DNA of 64,000 bases from Streptomyces sp. XM4193 (GTDB lineage: Bacteria > Actinomycetota > Actinomycetes > Streptomycetales > Streptomycetaceae), in assembly GCF_023072595.1 (NCBI RefSeq), contig NZ_JALLGK010000002.1:620001-684000 (forward strand), given 5' to 3'. The position numbers and the translations under genes are program-made. A model generated the notes under the pieces. It ran no database searches. It saw only the letters and a program-made list of their open reading frames with translations, and was not told where the DNA came from. Of the stretch, positions 52,307 through 62,246 are shown piece by piece. Each line of letters begins with the position of its first letter. The stretch's first letter is position 1.

Positions 52307-53361
52307 GGCAGATCCTCTTCTCCGGAGTCATCGGACTCTTCCTGACGCTGGTCGGCACACCGCTGCTGATCAAGCTGCTGGCCAAGAAGGGCTACGGCCA
52401 GTACATCCGGGACGACGGACCCCGTGACCACCACAGCAAGCGCGGCACCCCCACCATGGGTGGTATCGCCTTCATCACGGCGACCCTGGTCGCCTATGCG
52501 CTGACCAAGCTGATCACGGGCAGCGAGCCGTCCATCACGGGCGTGCTGGTCCTCTTCCTGATGGCGGGCATGGGCCTGGTCGGCTTCCTGGACGACTACA
52601 TCAAGATCGTCAAGCAGCGGAGCCTGGGCCTGCGGGCCAAGGCGAAGATGCTCGGGCAGCTGATCGTCGGCATCACCTTCGCCGTCCTCGCGCTCAACTT
52701 CGAGGATCTGCGCGGCAACGCCCCGGCGTCCGACCGGCTCTCCTTCACCCAGGACTTCGGCTGGCACCTGGGACCGGTGCTCTTCGTCATCTGGGCCCTG
52801 TTCATGATTCTCGCCATGTCCAACGGCGTGAACCTGACGGACGGTCTGGACGGCCTGGCGACCGGCGCCTCGGTGATGGTCTTCGGCGCGTACACCTTCA
52901 TCGGTGTCTGGCAGTACCAGGACTCCTGCGCTATCAGCGGCAGTCCGAGCTGCTTCGAAGTGCGCGATCCGCTCGACCTCGCGGTCGTCGCCGCGGCGCT
53001 GATGGGTGCCTGCTTCGGCTTCCTGTGGTGGAACACCTCGCCCGCCAAGATCTTCATGGGCGACACCGGTTCACTCGCGCTCGGCGGCGCGCTGGCGGGT
53101 CTGGCGATCCTCTCGCGCACCGAGCTGCTGCTCGCCATCCTCGGCGGCCTCTTCGTCCTCATCACGCTCTCGGTGGTCATCCAGGTCGGCTCGTTCCGAC
53201 TGACCGGCAAGCGCGTGTTCAAGATGGCGCCGCTCCAGCACCACTTCGAACTGAAGGGCTGGAGCGAAGTGCTGGTGGTGGTCCGGTTCTGGATCATCCA
53301 GGGCATGTGCGCCATCGTCGGTGTCGGCATCTTCTACGCGGCCTGGGCGGCGCAGAAGTGA
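52303..53361 (+). CDS. mraY: Phospho-N-acetylmuramoyl-pentapeptide transferase
   Basis: This 352-residue polytopic membrane enzyme transfers phospho-MurNAc-pentapeptide to undecaprenyl phosphate, making lipid I. About ten helices are visible. Active-site motifs are GTPTMGG near residues 48-54, [16 protein letters not shown] near 96-111 (catalytic Asp pair), and [12 protein letters not shown] near 178-189. [12 protein letters not shown] near 310-321 contains the conserved His cluster. Overlap with murF (ATGA) and murD (GTGA). Confidence 0.97.
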   Translation: MRQILFSGVIGLFLTLVGTPLLIKLLAKKGYGQYIRDDGPRDHHSKRGTPTMGGIAFITATLVAYALTKLITGSEPSITGVLVLFLMAGMGLVGFLDDYIKIVKQRSLGLRAKAKMLGQLIVGITFAVLALNFEDLRGNAPASDRLSFTQDFGWHLGPVLFVIWALFMILAMSNGVNLTDGLDGLATGASVMVFGAYTFIGVWQYQDSCAISGSPSCFEVRDPLDLAVVAAALMGACFGFLWWNTSPAKIFMGDTGSLALGGALAGLAILSRTELLLAILGGLFVLITLSVVIQVGSFRLTGKRVFKMAPLQHHFELKGWSEVLVVVRFWIIQGMCAIVGVGIFYAAWAAQK

Positions 53362-54842
53362 CGGGCACCGGGAGCTCGGAGCAGCCCACGGACCCGGCAG
53401 CGGACTTCGCGGGTCGCAGCGTCGTCGTCGCCGGCCTCGGCGTGAGCGGCATCAGCGCCGCTCGGGCCCTGGCCGCCCTGGGCGCGCAGATCACCGTGGT
53501 CGACGGCGGCGACGACGAGCGCCGCCGGGCCCGCGCCGAGGAGCTGCGGGCCGAGGGGATCTCCGTACGCCTGGGCGACGGCGACACCCTGCCCGAGGGC
53601 ACCGGACTGATCCTCACCTCGCCCGGCTGGCCGCCGACCGCCCCGCTCTTCGCGGCGGCGGCCGAGGCCGGCGTCGAGGTGTGGGGAGATGTCGAACTGG
53701 CCTGGCGGCTGCGGGCGTTGAAGCACCCGCAGCCCGCCGGCTGGCTGGCCGTCACCGGCACCAACGGCAAGACCACCACGGTCCGGATGCTCGCCGAGAT
53801 GCTCGCCGCCGCCGGGCTCCGCACGGCTGCCGTGGGCAACATCGGCACGCCGATCCTCGACGTGGTGCTCTCCGACGAGCCCTACGACGTGCTCGCGGTC
53901 GAGCTCTCCAGCTACCAGCTGCACTGGGCGCCCTCGCTGCGCACCCACTCCGCGGCGGTGCTCAACCTCGCCCCGGACCACCTGGACTGGCACGGCTCCA
54001 TGGCCGCCTACGCCGCCGACAAGGGCCGTGTTTACGAGGGCAACCAGGTCGCCTGCGTCTACAACAGCGCGGACCCGGCCACCGAGCATCTCGTGCGCGG
54101 CGCGGACGTCGTCGAGGGCTGCCGGGCTATCGGCTTCACCCTGGGCAGTCCCGGGCCGTCCGAATTCGGTGTCGTGGACGGCCTGTTGGTCGACCGCGCC
54201 TTCGTTCCGGACCGGCAGCAGCAGGCCCAGGAGCTGGCCGAGGTCGCCGATCTGGCGCCGTCGTCCGGCCATGTCGCCCCGCACATCGTCGCCAACGCGC
54301 TGGCCGCTGCCGCACTGGCGCGCGCCTGGGGCGTGCCGCCGGAGGCGGTGCGCGACGGACTGCGCGCCTTCAGGCCGGACGAGCACCGCATCGCCCATGT
54401 TGCGGACGTGAACGGCGTCGCCTACGTCAACGACTCCAAGGCCACCAACACCCACGCGGCCCAGGCGTCCCTGGCCGCGTACGAATCGGTGGTCTGGATC
54501 GCCGGCGGCCTCGCCAAGGGCGCGACCTTCGACGAGCTGGTCGAGGGCGCGCTGCCGCGGCTGCGCGGTGTCGTGACGCTGGGCCAGGACCGGGAGTTGA
54601 TCCGCGAGGCGCTGTCCCGACACGCCCCCGATGTGCCGGTGACCGACCTGGAGCGGACCGACACTGAGGCGATGTCGGCGGCGGTCCGGGAGGCGACCCG
54701 GCTGGCGAAGCCGGGGGACACGGTGCTGTTGGCCCCGGCCTGTGCGTCGATGGACATGTTCACCAACTACGGTCAGCGCGGTGAAGCCTTCGCCGCGGCC
54801 GTTCAGGAGCTGATGGAGAGCCAGGACGGCGTGGAGGGCTAG
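53358..54842 (+). CDS. murD: UDP-MurNAc-L-alanine:D-glutamate ligase
   Basis: The 494-residue cytoplasmic ligase adds D-Glu to UDP-MurNAc-L-Ala. An N-terminal Rossmann fold ([18 protein letters not shown] near residues 18-35) binds the UDP part. The P-loop [15 protein letters not shown] lies near 130-144, ELSSYQLHW near 180-188, [20 protein letters not shown] near 199-218, and [12 protein letters not shown] near 356-367. The GTG overlaps the mraY stop. Confidence 0.96.
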   Translation: MTGTGSSEQPTDPAADFAGRSVVVAGLGVSGISAARALAALGAQITVVDGGDDERRRARAEELRAEGISVRLGDGDTLPEGTGLILTSPGWPPTAPLFAAAAEAGVEVWGDVELAWRLRALKHPQPAGWLAVTGTNGKTTTVRMLAEMLAAAGLRTAAVGNIGTPILDVVLSDEPYDVLAVELSSYQLHWAPSLRTHSAAVLNLAPDHLDWHGSMAAYAADKGRVYEGNQVACVYNSADPATEHLVRGADVVEGCRAIGFTLGSPGPSEFGVVDGLLVDRAFVPDRQQQAQELAEVADLAPSSGHVAPHIVANALAAAALARAWGVPPEAVRDGLRAFRPDEHRIAHVADVNGVAYVNDSKATNTHAAQASLAAYESVVWIAGGLAKGATFDELVEGALPRLRGVVTLGQDRELIREALSRHAPDVPVTDLERTDTEAMSAAVREATRLAKPGDTVLLAPACASMDMFTNYGQRGEAFAAAVQELMESQDGVEG

Positions 54843-54910
54843 CCCTTTGCCTGTGGGCCCCGATCAGCAGGGGATCGCCCCCGCGGGCCCCAGGAGGGGA
54901 CGGACAGCAG

Positions 54911-56491
54911 ATGACGCCCGAGAACCGGCTCCGGCCGCCGACCGGCCGCGCCACCGGCAAGCCGGGGCGCGCCGGCGGCGGCACGTCCGCGCCGCGCGAG
55001 TCCCAGGGCTCCCCGCGCAAACGGCCCGCCGCGGCGGCCGCGCCCCCGTCGGCCAAGTCCAAGGCGTCCCCCGGGGCCGGCACGACGCGTCCGGCCAAGG
55101 CGGCGCCGAGCAAAGCCGCGTCCGGGGCCGCATCGGCCAAGGCCCCGTCCGAATCGGCCAAGGCCCCGTCAAAAGTGCCCCGGCGCAAGCCCCGTTCACC
55201 GGCCCGGCCCCCTGCCGGGCGGGGGCTGCGCCCGCCGGAGGCGGTCCGCCGGCTGCGGTCCCGCGCGCGGCGGGCCTGGGACCGGCCGCTGACGGCGTAC
55301 TACCTGATCCTGGGCGGAAGCCTGCTGCTCACCCTGCTCGGCCTGGTGATGGTCTTCTCGGCCTCGCAGATCCAGGCGCTGCGCTACGACCTGGCCGCCA
55401 CCTTCTACTTCCGCAAGCAGCTGCTCGCCGCCGTGATCGGGACCGTGCTGCTGCTCATCGCCTCGCGGATGCCGGTACGGCTGCTGCGTGCGCTCACGTA
55501 TCCGGTGCTGCTGGTGTCGGTGGCGCTGCTCGCACTGGTGCAGGTGCCGGGCGTGGGCACCGAGGTCAACGGCAACACCAACTGGATCGAGCTGGGCGGC
55601 CCGTTCCAGGTGCAGCCCAGCGAGTTCGGCAAGCTCGCGCTGGTGCTGTGGGGCGCGGACCTGCTCGCCAGGAAGGGCGAGAAGCGGTTGCTGGACCAGT
55701 GGAAGCATCTGCTGGTGCCGCTGGTTCCCGGCGCGCTGCTGATCTGCGCGCTGGTGATGGTCGGCGGCGACATGGGCACCGTGATGGTGATGGTCGCGAT
55801 CCTGTTCGGCCTGCTGTGGATCGCGGGAGCGCCCACCCGCCTCTTCGTCGGGGTGCTGGGGGCCGCGGGCGTGGCCGGGGCGGCGCTGATCCTCACCGCC
55901 CCGTACCGGATGCGCCGGATCGCCTGCCTCGGCACCACGGACACCGGACCGGGCGACCAGTGCTGGCAGGCGCTGCACGGGATCTACGCCCTGGCCTCCG
56001 GTGGCTGGTTCGGTTCGGGCCTGGGCGCCAGTGTGGAAAAATGGGGTGAACTGCCCGAGCCGCACACGGACTTCATCTTCGCGATCACTGGTGAGGAACT
56101 GGGCCTGGCGGGGACTCTGTCGGTGCTCGCCCTGTTCGCGGCTCTAGGCTATGCGGGTATCCGCGTGGCCGGACGCACGGAGGACTCCTTCGTCAGGTTC
56201 GCCGCGGGAGGGGTGACGGCCTGGATCATGTCCCAGGTCGTCATCAACATCGGTGCGGTACTGGGGCTGTTGCCCATCGCCGGTGTCCCCCTGCCGCTGT
56301 TCTCCTACGGTGGGTCGGCCCTGCTGCCGACGATGTTCGCGGTCGGGTTGCTGATCGCGTTCGCGCGCAGCGACCCCGCCGCGCGCGCGGCGCTTGCCAT
56401 GCGGCAGCCTGGTGTCGGCCGTAAGGCGGCCGGGGTGAGAGTGAAGACGATGAGACGACGCGTCAGAGAGCGGTCGTCCGGAGAGCGGTGA
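54911..56491 (+). CDS. ftsW: Septal SEDS glycosyltransferase FtsW, with long N-terminal extension
   Basis: The 526-residue protein polymerises lipid II into septal glycan with FtsI. Residues 1-125 are a hydrophilic Ala/Lys/Pro/Arg-rich extension, partly encoded by a repeat of about 18 bases (55132-55149 and 55153-55170). Ten membrane helices follow from about residue 135. SEDS blocks include VNGNTNWIELG near 218-228, PSEFGKLALVLW near 235, PEPHTDFIFAITGEELG near 385-401, and NIGAVLGLLPIAGVPLPLFSYGGSAL near 445-470. The ATG at 54911 has AGGAGG at a long distance (13 bases). Confidence 0.95.
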   Translation: MTPENRLRPPTGRATGKPGRAGGGTSAPRESQGSPRKRPAAAAAPPSAKSKASPGAGTTRPAKAAPSKAASGAASAKAPSESAKAPSKVPRRKPRSPARPPAGRGLRPPEAVRRLRSRARRAWDRPLTAYYLILGGSLLLTLLGLVMVFSASQIQALRYDLAATFYFRKQLLAAVIGTVLLLIASRMPVRLLRALTYPVLLVSVALLALVQVPGVGTEVNGNTNWIELGGPFQVQPSEFGKLALVLWGADLLARKGEKRLLDQWKHLLVPLVPGALLICALVMVGGDMGTVMVMVAILFGLLWIAGAPTRLFVGVLGAAGVAGAALILTAPYRMRRIACLGTTDTGPGDQCWQALHGIYALASGGWFGSGLGASVEKWGELPEPHTDFIFAITGEELGLAGTLSVLALFAALGYAGIRVAGRTEDSFVRFAAGGVTAWIMSQVVINIGAVLGLLPIAGVPLPLFSYGGSALLPTMFAVGLLIAFARSDPAARAALAMRQPGVGRKAAGVRVKTMRRRVRERSSGER

Positions 56492-56497
56492 AATTCG

Positions 56498-57592
56498 GTG
56501 CATGTCGTACTCGCCGGTGGGGGGACCGCCGGCCACATCGAGCCCGCGCTCGCCCTCGCGGACGCCCTGCGCAGGCAGGACCCGACCGTGGGCATCACAG
56601 CTCTGGGAACAGAGCGCGGACTTGAGACCAGGCTCGTCCCGGAGCGGGGCTACGAGCTGGAGTTGATCCCGGCCGTACCGCTGCCCCGCAAGCCCACGGC
56701 CGAGCTGATCACCGTCCCCGGGCGGCTGCGCGGCACGATCAAGGCCGCCGAGCAGGTGCTGGAGCGCGCCAAGGCCGACTGTGTCGTCGGCTTCGGCGGT
56801 TACGTGGCGCTGCCCGGCTACCTCGCCGCCAAGCGACTGGGTGTGCCGATCGTGGTCCACGAGGCGAACGCGCGTCCCGGGCTGGCCAACAAGATCGGCT
56901 CGCGCTACACCAAGCACGTCGCCGTCGCCACGCCGGACAGCAAGCTCCGCCACGCCCGGTACATCGGGATTCCGCTGCGTCGCTCGGTCGCGACGCTGGA
57001 CCGCGAGGCCCGGCGTGCCGAGGCGCGTGCCGCGTTCGGCCTCGACGCCAATCTGCCGACCCTGCTGGTGACCGGCGGTTCCCAGGGCGCGCGGCGGCTC
57101 AACGAGGTCGTCGAGACGATCGCTCCGGCGCTCCAGCGCTCCGGCGTCCAGGTGCTGCACGCGGTCGGTCCGAAGAACGAATTGCCGCAGCCGGACAACA
57201 TGCCCGGTATGCCGCCGTATGTGCCGGTACCGTATCTGGACCGCATGGACCTCGCGTACGCCGCGGCCGACATGATGCTCTGCCGCGCGGGCGCGATGAC
57301 CGTCGCCGAGCTCTCCGCCGTCGGCCTGCCCGCGGCCTACGTCCCGCTGCCCATCGGCAACGGCGAACAGCGGCTCAACGCGCAGCCGGTGGTGAAGGCC
57401 GGCGGCGGACTGCTCGTCGACGACGCCGAACTGACGCCGGAGTGGATCCAGCAGAACGTGCTGCCGGTCCTCACCAACCCCCATCGTCTGCACGAGATGG
57501 CGGGCGCCGCCGCCGAGTTCGGCCGTCCGGACGCCGACGAGCTGCTGGTCGGCATGGTGTACGACGCGATCGCGACACGTCGGCAGGGCTGA
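56498..57592 (+). CDS. murG: Lipid II synthase (UDP-GlcNAc transferase MurG)
   Basis: The 364-residue peripheral membrane GT28 glycosyltransferase adds GlcNAc to lipid I. The N-terminal [15 protein letters not shown] (residues 7-21) carries the conserved catalytic His region. [14 protein letters not shown] near 97-110 and [13 protein letters not shown] near 122-134 follow. [11 protein letters not shown] near 192-202 and [25 protein letters not shown] near 263-287 form the UDP-GlcNAc site. The GTG at 56498 lies seven bases after ftsW, with a GGTGA ribosome binding site. Confidence 0.96.
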   Translation: MHVVLAGGGTAGHIEPALALADALRRQDPTVGITALGTERGLETRLVPERGYELELIPAVPLPRKPTAELITVPGRLRGTIKAAEQVLERAKADCVVGFGGYVALPGYLAAKRLGVPIVVHEANARPGLANKIGSRYTKHVAVATPDSKLRHARYIGIPLRRSVATLDREARRAEARAAFGLDANLPTLLVTGGSQGARRLNEVVETIAPALQRSGVQVLHAVGPKNELPQPDNMPGMPPYVPVPYLDRMDLAYAAADMMLCRAGAMTVAELSAVGLPAAYVPLPIGNGEQRLNAQPVVKAGGGLLVDDAELTPEWIQQNVLPVLTNPHRLHEMAGAAAEFGRPDADELLVGMVYDAIATRRQG

Positions 57593-57624
57593 GCCAGGCC
57601 CGCCGGCACAGAAAGCAGGGAAGC

Positions 57625-58449
57625 GTGGGCGGCGCAGCCGGACAAGTGACCAGCACACCCAGTCGTGCGGACGATTCGCCGCACTCACGGTCCGGTTCGC
57701 CGCCGCCCCCGCCCACCCGGCGCCGACTGCGTCTGCCCGGCCTGCGGGTCACGGTGGCGTGTGCGCTGGCGTTCGTGGCCCTCGTGGGCTTCGGCGCCTG
57801 GGCGCTGTACGGCTCGCCCTGGCTGAGGGTGGAGAAGGTCTCGGTCGACGGCACGGCGGTGCTGACGGCGCAGGAGGTGCGTGCGGCCGCCTCCGTGGCG
57901 GTCGGGACCCCGCTCGCCTCGGTCGACAAGGCCGCAGCGCAGCGCCGCGTCACCGAGGCGCTGCCGCGGGTGGACTCGGTGCGCGTCGTGCGCAGTTGGC
58001 CCTCCGGCATCGGACTGCACGTGACCGAGCGCACCCCGGTGCTGCTCCAGAAGCGCGCGGGCGGCGAGTACGTCGAGATCGACGCCGAGGGTGTGCGCTA
58101 CGCGACGGTGGACAAGCGGCCCAAGGGCAAGCCGCTGCTGGTCGTGGACCGTGAGAAGTCGGTCGACGCCGAGCGCTTCGGTCCGCGGCGGCTGCGACAG
58201 GAGGCGGCCGCGGTGGCGGACGCCCTCCCGGGCTTCGTCGCGCGTGAGGTCCGCACCGTTCGGGTCCGCTCCTACGACTCGATCAGCCTTGAACTCGCCG
58301 GGAACCGCGTGGTGATGTGGGGGAGCGGCGAGTACGGTGCCGCAAAGGCCAAAGCCCTCCGCGCGCTGTTGAAGGCGCATCACAAGGACAGCGGTGTGCG
58401 GTACTTCGACGTGAGCGTCCCCAGCGCCCCCGCGGCGGCGGGAAGTTGA
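57625..58449 (+). CDS. ftsQ: Cell division protein FtsQ
   Basis: The 274-residue bitopic protein has a basic Ser/Pro-rich cytoplasmic N-terminus (about 1-38) and one membrane helix near 43-64. A POTRA domain begins PWLRVEKVSVDGTAVLTAQEVRAAA. The FtsQ/DivIB domain follows with LPRVDSVRVVRSWPSGIGLHVTERTPVLL near 115-143. It bridges FtsL/DivIC and the divisome outside the membrane. The GTG at 57625 has AGGG upstream. The stop is followed by the ftsZ leader region. Confidence 0.94.
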   Translation: MGGAAGQVTSTPSRADDSPHSRSGSPPPPPTRRRLRLPGLRVTVACALAFVALVGFGAWALYGSPWLRVEKVSVDGTAVLTAQEVRAAASVAVGTPLASVDKAAAQRRVTEALPRVDSVRVVRSWPSGIGLHVTERTPVLLQKRAGGEYVEIDAEGVRYATVDKRPKGKPLLVVDREKSVDAERFGPRRLRQEAAAVADALPGFVAREVRTVRVRSYDSISLELAGNRVVMWGSGEYGAAKAKALRALLKAHHKDSGVRYFDVSVPSAPAAAGS

Positions 58450-58532
58450 CGTACGTACGTGCAGGCCAGCACCCTGGCTGGCTACCGCAACGGCTGATCA
58501 CATAGGGTGAAAAGAAAAACGGGAGGTTCGGC

Positions 58533-58604
58533 GTGTTCGTTGAACGCGCAGCGCTTGTCGACTTAGTGTCCGTTCCTAGGACTTCAAGGAACGACAACTG
58601 TTAA
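58533..58604 (+). CDS. Possible 23-residue upstream ORF in the ftsZ leader, with a TTA codon
   Basis: A GTG at 58533 lies six bases after GGGAGG in a purine-rich stretch and opens a frame of 23 codons ending at TAA 58602-58604. The peptide would be VFVERAALVDLVSVPRTSRN plus three residues. Its Leu codon TTA, read in Streptomyces only by the bldA tRNA, is rare. The frame overlaps the promoter candidate at 58540-58569, so only transcripts starting upstream could contain it. Coding is not proven. Confidence 0.35.
   Translation: MFVERAALVDLVSVPRTSRNDNC
58540..58569 (+). promoter_or_regulatory. Promoter candidate for ftsZ
   Basis: TTGAAC (58540-58545) and TAGTGT (58564-58569) are separated by 18 bases. 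ftsZ of Streptomyces is known to have several promoters between ftsQ and ftsZ, one of them sporulation-controlled. Which one this corresponds to is not clear. Confidence 0.5.
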
Positions 58605-58627
58605 CCCTCGACTTCAGGGTCAGGGTT
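58571..58627 (+). promoter_or_regulatory. Two hairpins in the ftsZ leader
   Basis: CGTTCCT (58571-58577) pairs with AGGAACG (58587-58593), and AACCCT (58603-58608) with AGGGTT (58622-58627) or AGGGT (58616-58620). Both lie between the promoter candidate and the ftsZ start and could affect transcription or translation. Confidence 0.45.
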
Positions 58628-58721
58628 CGGGTCGGCTTTCGAACCGGCCCATCGGCATAAGTCGTCGGTCCCACAACCACTGTGGGGGGCGACACGTAAC
58701 TCGAGGCGAGAGGCCTTCGAC

Positions 58722-59936
58722 GTGGCAGCACCGCAGAACTACCTCGCAGTCATCAAGGTCGTCGGCATCGGCGGCGGTGGCGTCAACGCCATCAACCGGA
58801 TGATCGAGGTCGGTCTCAAGGGCGTCGAGTTCATCGCGATCAATACCGATGCGCAAGCCCTGTTGATGAGCGACGCCGACGTCAAGCTGGACGTGGGCAG
58901 GGAACTCACCCGGGGGCTCGGAGCCGGCGCCAACCCCGACGTCGGCCGCAAGGCCGCCGAGGACCACCGCGAGGAGATCGAGGAGGTGCTCAAGGGCGCC
59001 GACATGGTCTTCGTGACGGCGGGCGAGGGCGGCGGCACCGGCACCGGCGGCGCCCCCGTCGTGGCCAACATCGCCCGTTCCCTCGGTGCGCTGACGATCG
59101 GTGTGGTGACGCGCCCGTTCACCTTCGAGGGCCGCCGCCGCGCCAACCAGGCCGAGGACGGCATCGCGGCGCTCCGCGACGAGGTCGACACCCTCATCGT
59201 CATCCCCAACGACCGGCTGCTGTCCATCTCGGACCGCCAGGTCAGCGTGCTGGACGCCTTCAAGTCGGCGGACCAGGTGCTGCTCTCCGGTGTCCAGGGC
59301 ATCACCGACCTGATCACCACGCCGGGCCTGATCAACCTGGACTTCGCCGACGTCAAGTCCGTGATGTCCGAGGCGGGTTCGGCGCTCATGGGCATCGGCT
59401 CCGCCCGCGGCGACGACCGCGCGGTGGCCGCCGCCGAGATGGCGATCAGCTCCCCGCTGCTGGAAGCCTCGATCGACGGCGCACGCGGTGTGCTGCTGTC
59501 CATCTCCGGCGGCTCCGACCTCGGCCTGTTCGAGATCAACGAGGCCGCTCAGCTGGTCAGCGAGGCGGCGCACCCCGAGGCGAACATCATCTTCGGCGCG
59601 GTCATCGACGACGCCCTCGGCGACGAGGTGCGGGTCACGGTCATCGCCGCGGGATTCGACGGCGGGCAGCCGCCCTCGAAGAACCGCGAGAAGGTGCTGG
59701 GCGCCTACAGCGGCAAGGAGGAGCTGGCGAGCCCGGCCCGTACCGAGCCGGAGCCCGAGCGCCCCGCGTTCGGCGGTCTGGGTGCGGTTCCCGCCCGCGA
59801 GGAGGAGAGCGAGCCCGCCCCGGCGGCCCCGGTCGGCGAATCGTCGGCGCCCGCCTCCAGCCCCCAGGTCCCCTCGGCCCGTCCGTACCAGGACAGCCAG
59901 GCCGAGGAGCTGGACGTCCCGGACTTCCTCAAGTGA
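58722..59936 (+). CDS. ftsZ: Cell division GTPase FtsZ
   Basis: The 404-residue tubulin-like GTPase polymerises into Z-rings and, in sporulating hyphae, Z-ladders. [12 protein letters not shown] near residues 16-27, INTDAQAL near 43-50, the tubulin signature [11 protein letters not shown] near 102-112, and VIPNDRLL near 162-169 are present. The C-terminal Pro/Ala/Glu linker ends in the conserved LDVPDFLK peptide that binds SepF and other partners. The GTG at 58722 follows GAGAGG. A GACAC at 58691-58695 matches the core motif of WhiA, a known regulator of ftsZ, but a five-base match is weak. Confidence 0.98.
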   Translation: MAAPQNYLAVIKVVGIGGGGVNAINRMIEVGLKGVEFIAINTDAQALLMSDADVKLDVGRELTRGLGAGANPDVGRKAAEDHREEIEEVLKGADMVFVTAGEGGGTGTGGAPVVANIARSLGALTIGVVTRPFTFEGRRRANQAEDGIAALRDEVDTLIVIPNDRLLSISDRQVSVLDAFKSADQVLLSGVQGITDLITTPGLINLDFADVKSVMSEAGSALMGIGSARGDDRAVAAAEMAISSPLLEASIDGARGVLLSISGGSDLGLFEINEAAQLVSEAAHPEANIIFGAVIDDALGDEVRVTVIAAGFDGGQPPSKNREKVLGAYSGKEELASPARTEPEPERPAFGGLGAVPAREEESEPAPAAPVGESSAPASSPQVPSARPYQDSQAEELDVPDFLK

Positions 59937-59961
59937 CCTCACGGAACCGGCAACTTCACAC

Positions 59962-60699
59962 GTGATACCGACTCACACAGCAGTACGCGGCGCGCACTTC
60001 GCCTTCACCGACAGGTGGGGCGGGGTGAGCGCCGCTCCCTATGGCACCCTCAACCTCGGCGGCGCGGTGGGCGACAGCCCGGAGGCCGTCGCGGCCAACC
60101 GCGGGCTTGCGGCCGGCGCCCTGGGAGTGGCGGCCGAGCGGGTCGTCTGGATGAACCAGGTCCACGGCAACGAGGTGGCGGTTGTCGACGGCTCGCAGCC
60201 GCGCCGTGAACTCCCGCCCGTCGACGGTGTCGTCGCCGCCTCGCCCGGCACGGTCCTGGCGGTGCTCACGGCCGACTGCACCCCGGTGCTGCTGGCCGAC
60301 CCGTCGTCAGGCGTGGTCGGGGCGGCGCACGCGGGCCGCCCCGGTCTGCTGGCCGGCGTCGTGCCCGCGACCGTGGCGCGGATGGTCGAACTGGGCGCGG
60401 ATCCCGAGCGGATCACCGCCCACCTCGGCCCGGCCGTCTGCGGCAGGTGCTACGAGGTCCCCGAGCAGATGCGCGAGGAGGCGGCAGCCGTCGCGCCCGC
60501 TTCCCGTGCCACCACTTCCTGGGGCACGCCGGCCATCGACGTGCCCGCGGGAGTCCGGGGCCAGCTCGCCGAGTTGGGCGTCCTGGACGTCACCGACCCG
60601 GCCGTCTGCACCCTCGAGTCGCAGGACCACTTCTCCTACCGGCGCGAGCGCACCACTGGCCGACTTGCGAGCTACACATGGCTGGAGCAGCGGGGATGA
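59962..60699 (+). CDS. pgeF: Peptidoglycan editing factor PgeF (YlmD/YfiH, laccase-domain family)
   Basis: The 245-residue metalloenzyme of the multicopper-oxidase-like PgeF family has the ligands NQVHGNEV near residues 58-65 (His), TADCTPVLLAD near 95-105 (Cys) and AAHAGRPGLLAG near 112-123 (His). It is proposed to hydrolyse incorrectly formed muropeptide precursors or purine nucleosides. Position after ftsZ is conserved in actinobacteria. The GTG at 59962 lies 25 bases after ftsZ; the stop overlaps the next gene. Confidence 0.9.
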   Translation: MIPTHTAVRGAHFAFTDRWGGVSAAPYGTLNLGGAVGDSPEAVAANRGLAAGALGVAAERVVWMNQVHGNEVAVVDGSQPRRELPPVDGVVAASPGTVLAVLTADCTPVLLADPSSGVVGAAHAGRPGLLAGVVPATVARMVELGADPERITAHLGPAVCGRCYEVPEQMREEAAAVAPASRATTSWGTPAIDVPAGVRGQLAELGVLDVTDPAVCTLESQDHFSYRRERTTGRLASYTWLEQRG

Positions 60700-61439
60700 C
60701 GGACCCCTCCACGGGCGACGAGGCCGCCCGCAGAGAAGAGTTGGCGCACAACCTCGCCGCGGTGCGGGCCAGAATCGAACGCGCCTGCGCCGGCGTCGGG
60801 CGCGATCCGGACGAGGTGACTCTCGTCGTGGTGACCAAGACACACCCCGCACGGGACGTCCGACTCCTCGCCGACCTTGGCGTTCGCAACGTCGCGGAGA
60901 ACCGCGACCAGGAGGCGGCGCGCAAGGCGGCCGAGTGCCGCGGCGCGCCCCTCACCTGGCACTTCGTCGGACAACTCCAGACCAACAAGGTGCGTTCCGT
61001 CACGGAGTACGCCGATGTTGTCCACTCGGTGGACAGAACGCGTCTGGTTGCCGCGCTCTCGACGGCGGCGCAGCAGAGGGGACGGGAGCTGGACTGCCTG
61101 CTCCAGATTGCACTTGACAAGGAGTCGGGCGAGGGCGGCGGGCGCGGCGGCGCATCTCCGGCGGACGCCCGGGAGTTGGGCGCCGCCGTCACCGCTGCGC
61201 CCGGCCTCAGACTCGCCGGAGTGATGACCGTCGCACCCCTGTCCGGGCCGTACGCCGGTGACCCGCGAGCGGCGTTCGAGAGGCTGATGGAAATCTCACG
61301 GAGTCTGCGTACGGTGGACCCCGGTGCCAACATGGTTTCGGCCGGGATGAGTTCGGACCTGGAGGAGGCCGTGACCGCCGGTGCGACACATGTACGCGTT
61401 GGTAGCGCGGTGCTCGGAGTCCGTCCCACCCTCCGGTAA
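60696..61439 (+). CDS. PLP homeostasis protein YggS/YlmE family
   Basis: This 247-residue alanine-racemase-like TIM barrel binds pyridoxal phosphate through a Lys in VVVTKTHPA near residues 46-54. NVAENRDQEAARKA near 67-80, WHFVGQLQTNK near 91-101, VHSVDR near 113, and GMSSDLEEAVTAGATHVRVGSAVLG near 216-240 are family blocks. It modulates PLP pools rather than catalysing racemisation. It overlaps pgeF by ATGA. A Gly-rich loop (GEGGGRGGASP near 145) is an insertion. Confidence 0.92.
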   Translation: MTDPSTGDEAARREELAHNLAAVRARIERACAGVGRDPDEVTLVVVTKTHPARDVRLLADLGVRNVAENRDQEAARKAAECRGAPLTWHFVGQLQTNKVRSVTEYADVVHSVDRTRLVAALSTAAQQRGRELDCLLQIALDKESGEGGGRGGASPADARELGAAVTAAPGLRLAGVMTVAPLSGPYAGDPRAAFERLMEISRSLRTVDPGANMVSAGMSSDLEEAVTAGATHVRVGSAVLGVRPTLR

Positions 61440-61561
61440 CGTCGCCAAGCAAGTCGGACCACAGCAGAAAATATGGTCATTCCGACTGTATCGGACAGGT
61501 CACGTGGGTTCTGGGTCACTGGTGACGGAGCTGATCCACCACAGAGCGGAGGAAGCGGAGC

Positions 61562-62182
61562 ATGGCCGGCGCGATGCGCAAGATGGCGGTCTACCTCGGC
61601 CTCGTGGAGGACGATGGGTATGACGGCAGGGGGTACGACCCCGACGATGAGTTCGAGCCCGAACCGGAGCCGGAGAGGGATCGGCGACGACAGGCGCACC
61701 AGCCCGTCCACGAGCCCGAGCCTGAGGAGTCGGTCCGGGTCGTGCAGCCTCCTGCACAACGGGAACGTGAGCAATCTCCCGCTTTGGTGGGTGATGTGGG
61801 GCGAGTTCCGAGGATCGCGCCCGTGTCATCCATCACACCCGAACGTCCGAGCCTGGAGAAGAGTGCGCCGGTGATCATGCCCAAGGTCGTGTCCGAGCGG
61901 GAGCCGTACCGCATCACCACATTGCACCCCCGGACGTACAACGAAGCCCGTACCATCGGGGAACACTTCCGTGAGGGCACCCCGGTGATCATGAACCTGA
62001 CGGAGATGGACGATACTGACGCGAAGCGACTTGTCGACTTCGCCGCAGGTTTGGTCTTCGGCCTGCACGGAAGTATTGAGCGGGTGACGCAGAAGGTCTT
62101 CCTTCTGTCTCCTGCTAACGTCGATGTTACGGCGGAGGACAAGGCCCGTATCGCAGAAGGCGGGTTCTTCAACCAGAGCTGA
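61562..62182 (+). CDS. sepF: Cell division protein SepF
   Basis: The product has 206 residues. The N-terminal [17 protein letters not shown] is a membrane-binding amphipathic helix. A Glu/Pro/Arg-rich disordered linker spans about 17-105, then the SepF globular domain at about 107-195 ([57 protein letters not shown]). SepF anchors FtsZ filaments to the membrane and replaces FtsA, which actinobacteria lack. The ATG at 61562 has GGAGGAAGCGGAG upstream. The 122-base gap before it contains an inverted repeat (AGTCGGA 61452-61458, TCCGACT 61481-61487) and a likely promoter. Confidence 0.96.
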   Translation: MAGAMRKMAVYLGLVEDDGYDGRGYDPDDEFEPEPEPERDRRRQAHQPVHEPEPEESVRVVQPPAQREREQSPALVGDVGRVPRIAPVSSITPERPSLEKSAPVIMPKVVSEREPYRITTLHPRTYNEARTIGEHFREGTPVIMNLTEMDDTDAKRLVDFAAGLVFGLHGSIERVTQKVFLLSPANVDVTAEDKARIAEGGFFNQS

Positions 62183-62246
62183 TGCACAACAACAGACAAG
62201 CCCCGGTCAGCGGGCGGGGCGCCACCAGGGGAGAGGGAAGCACGGG

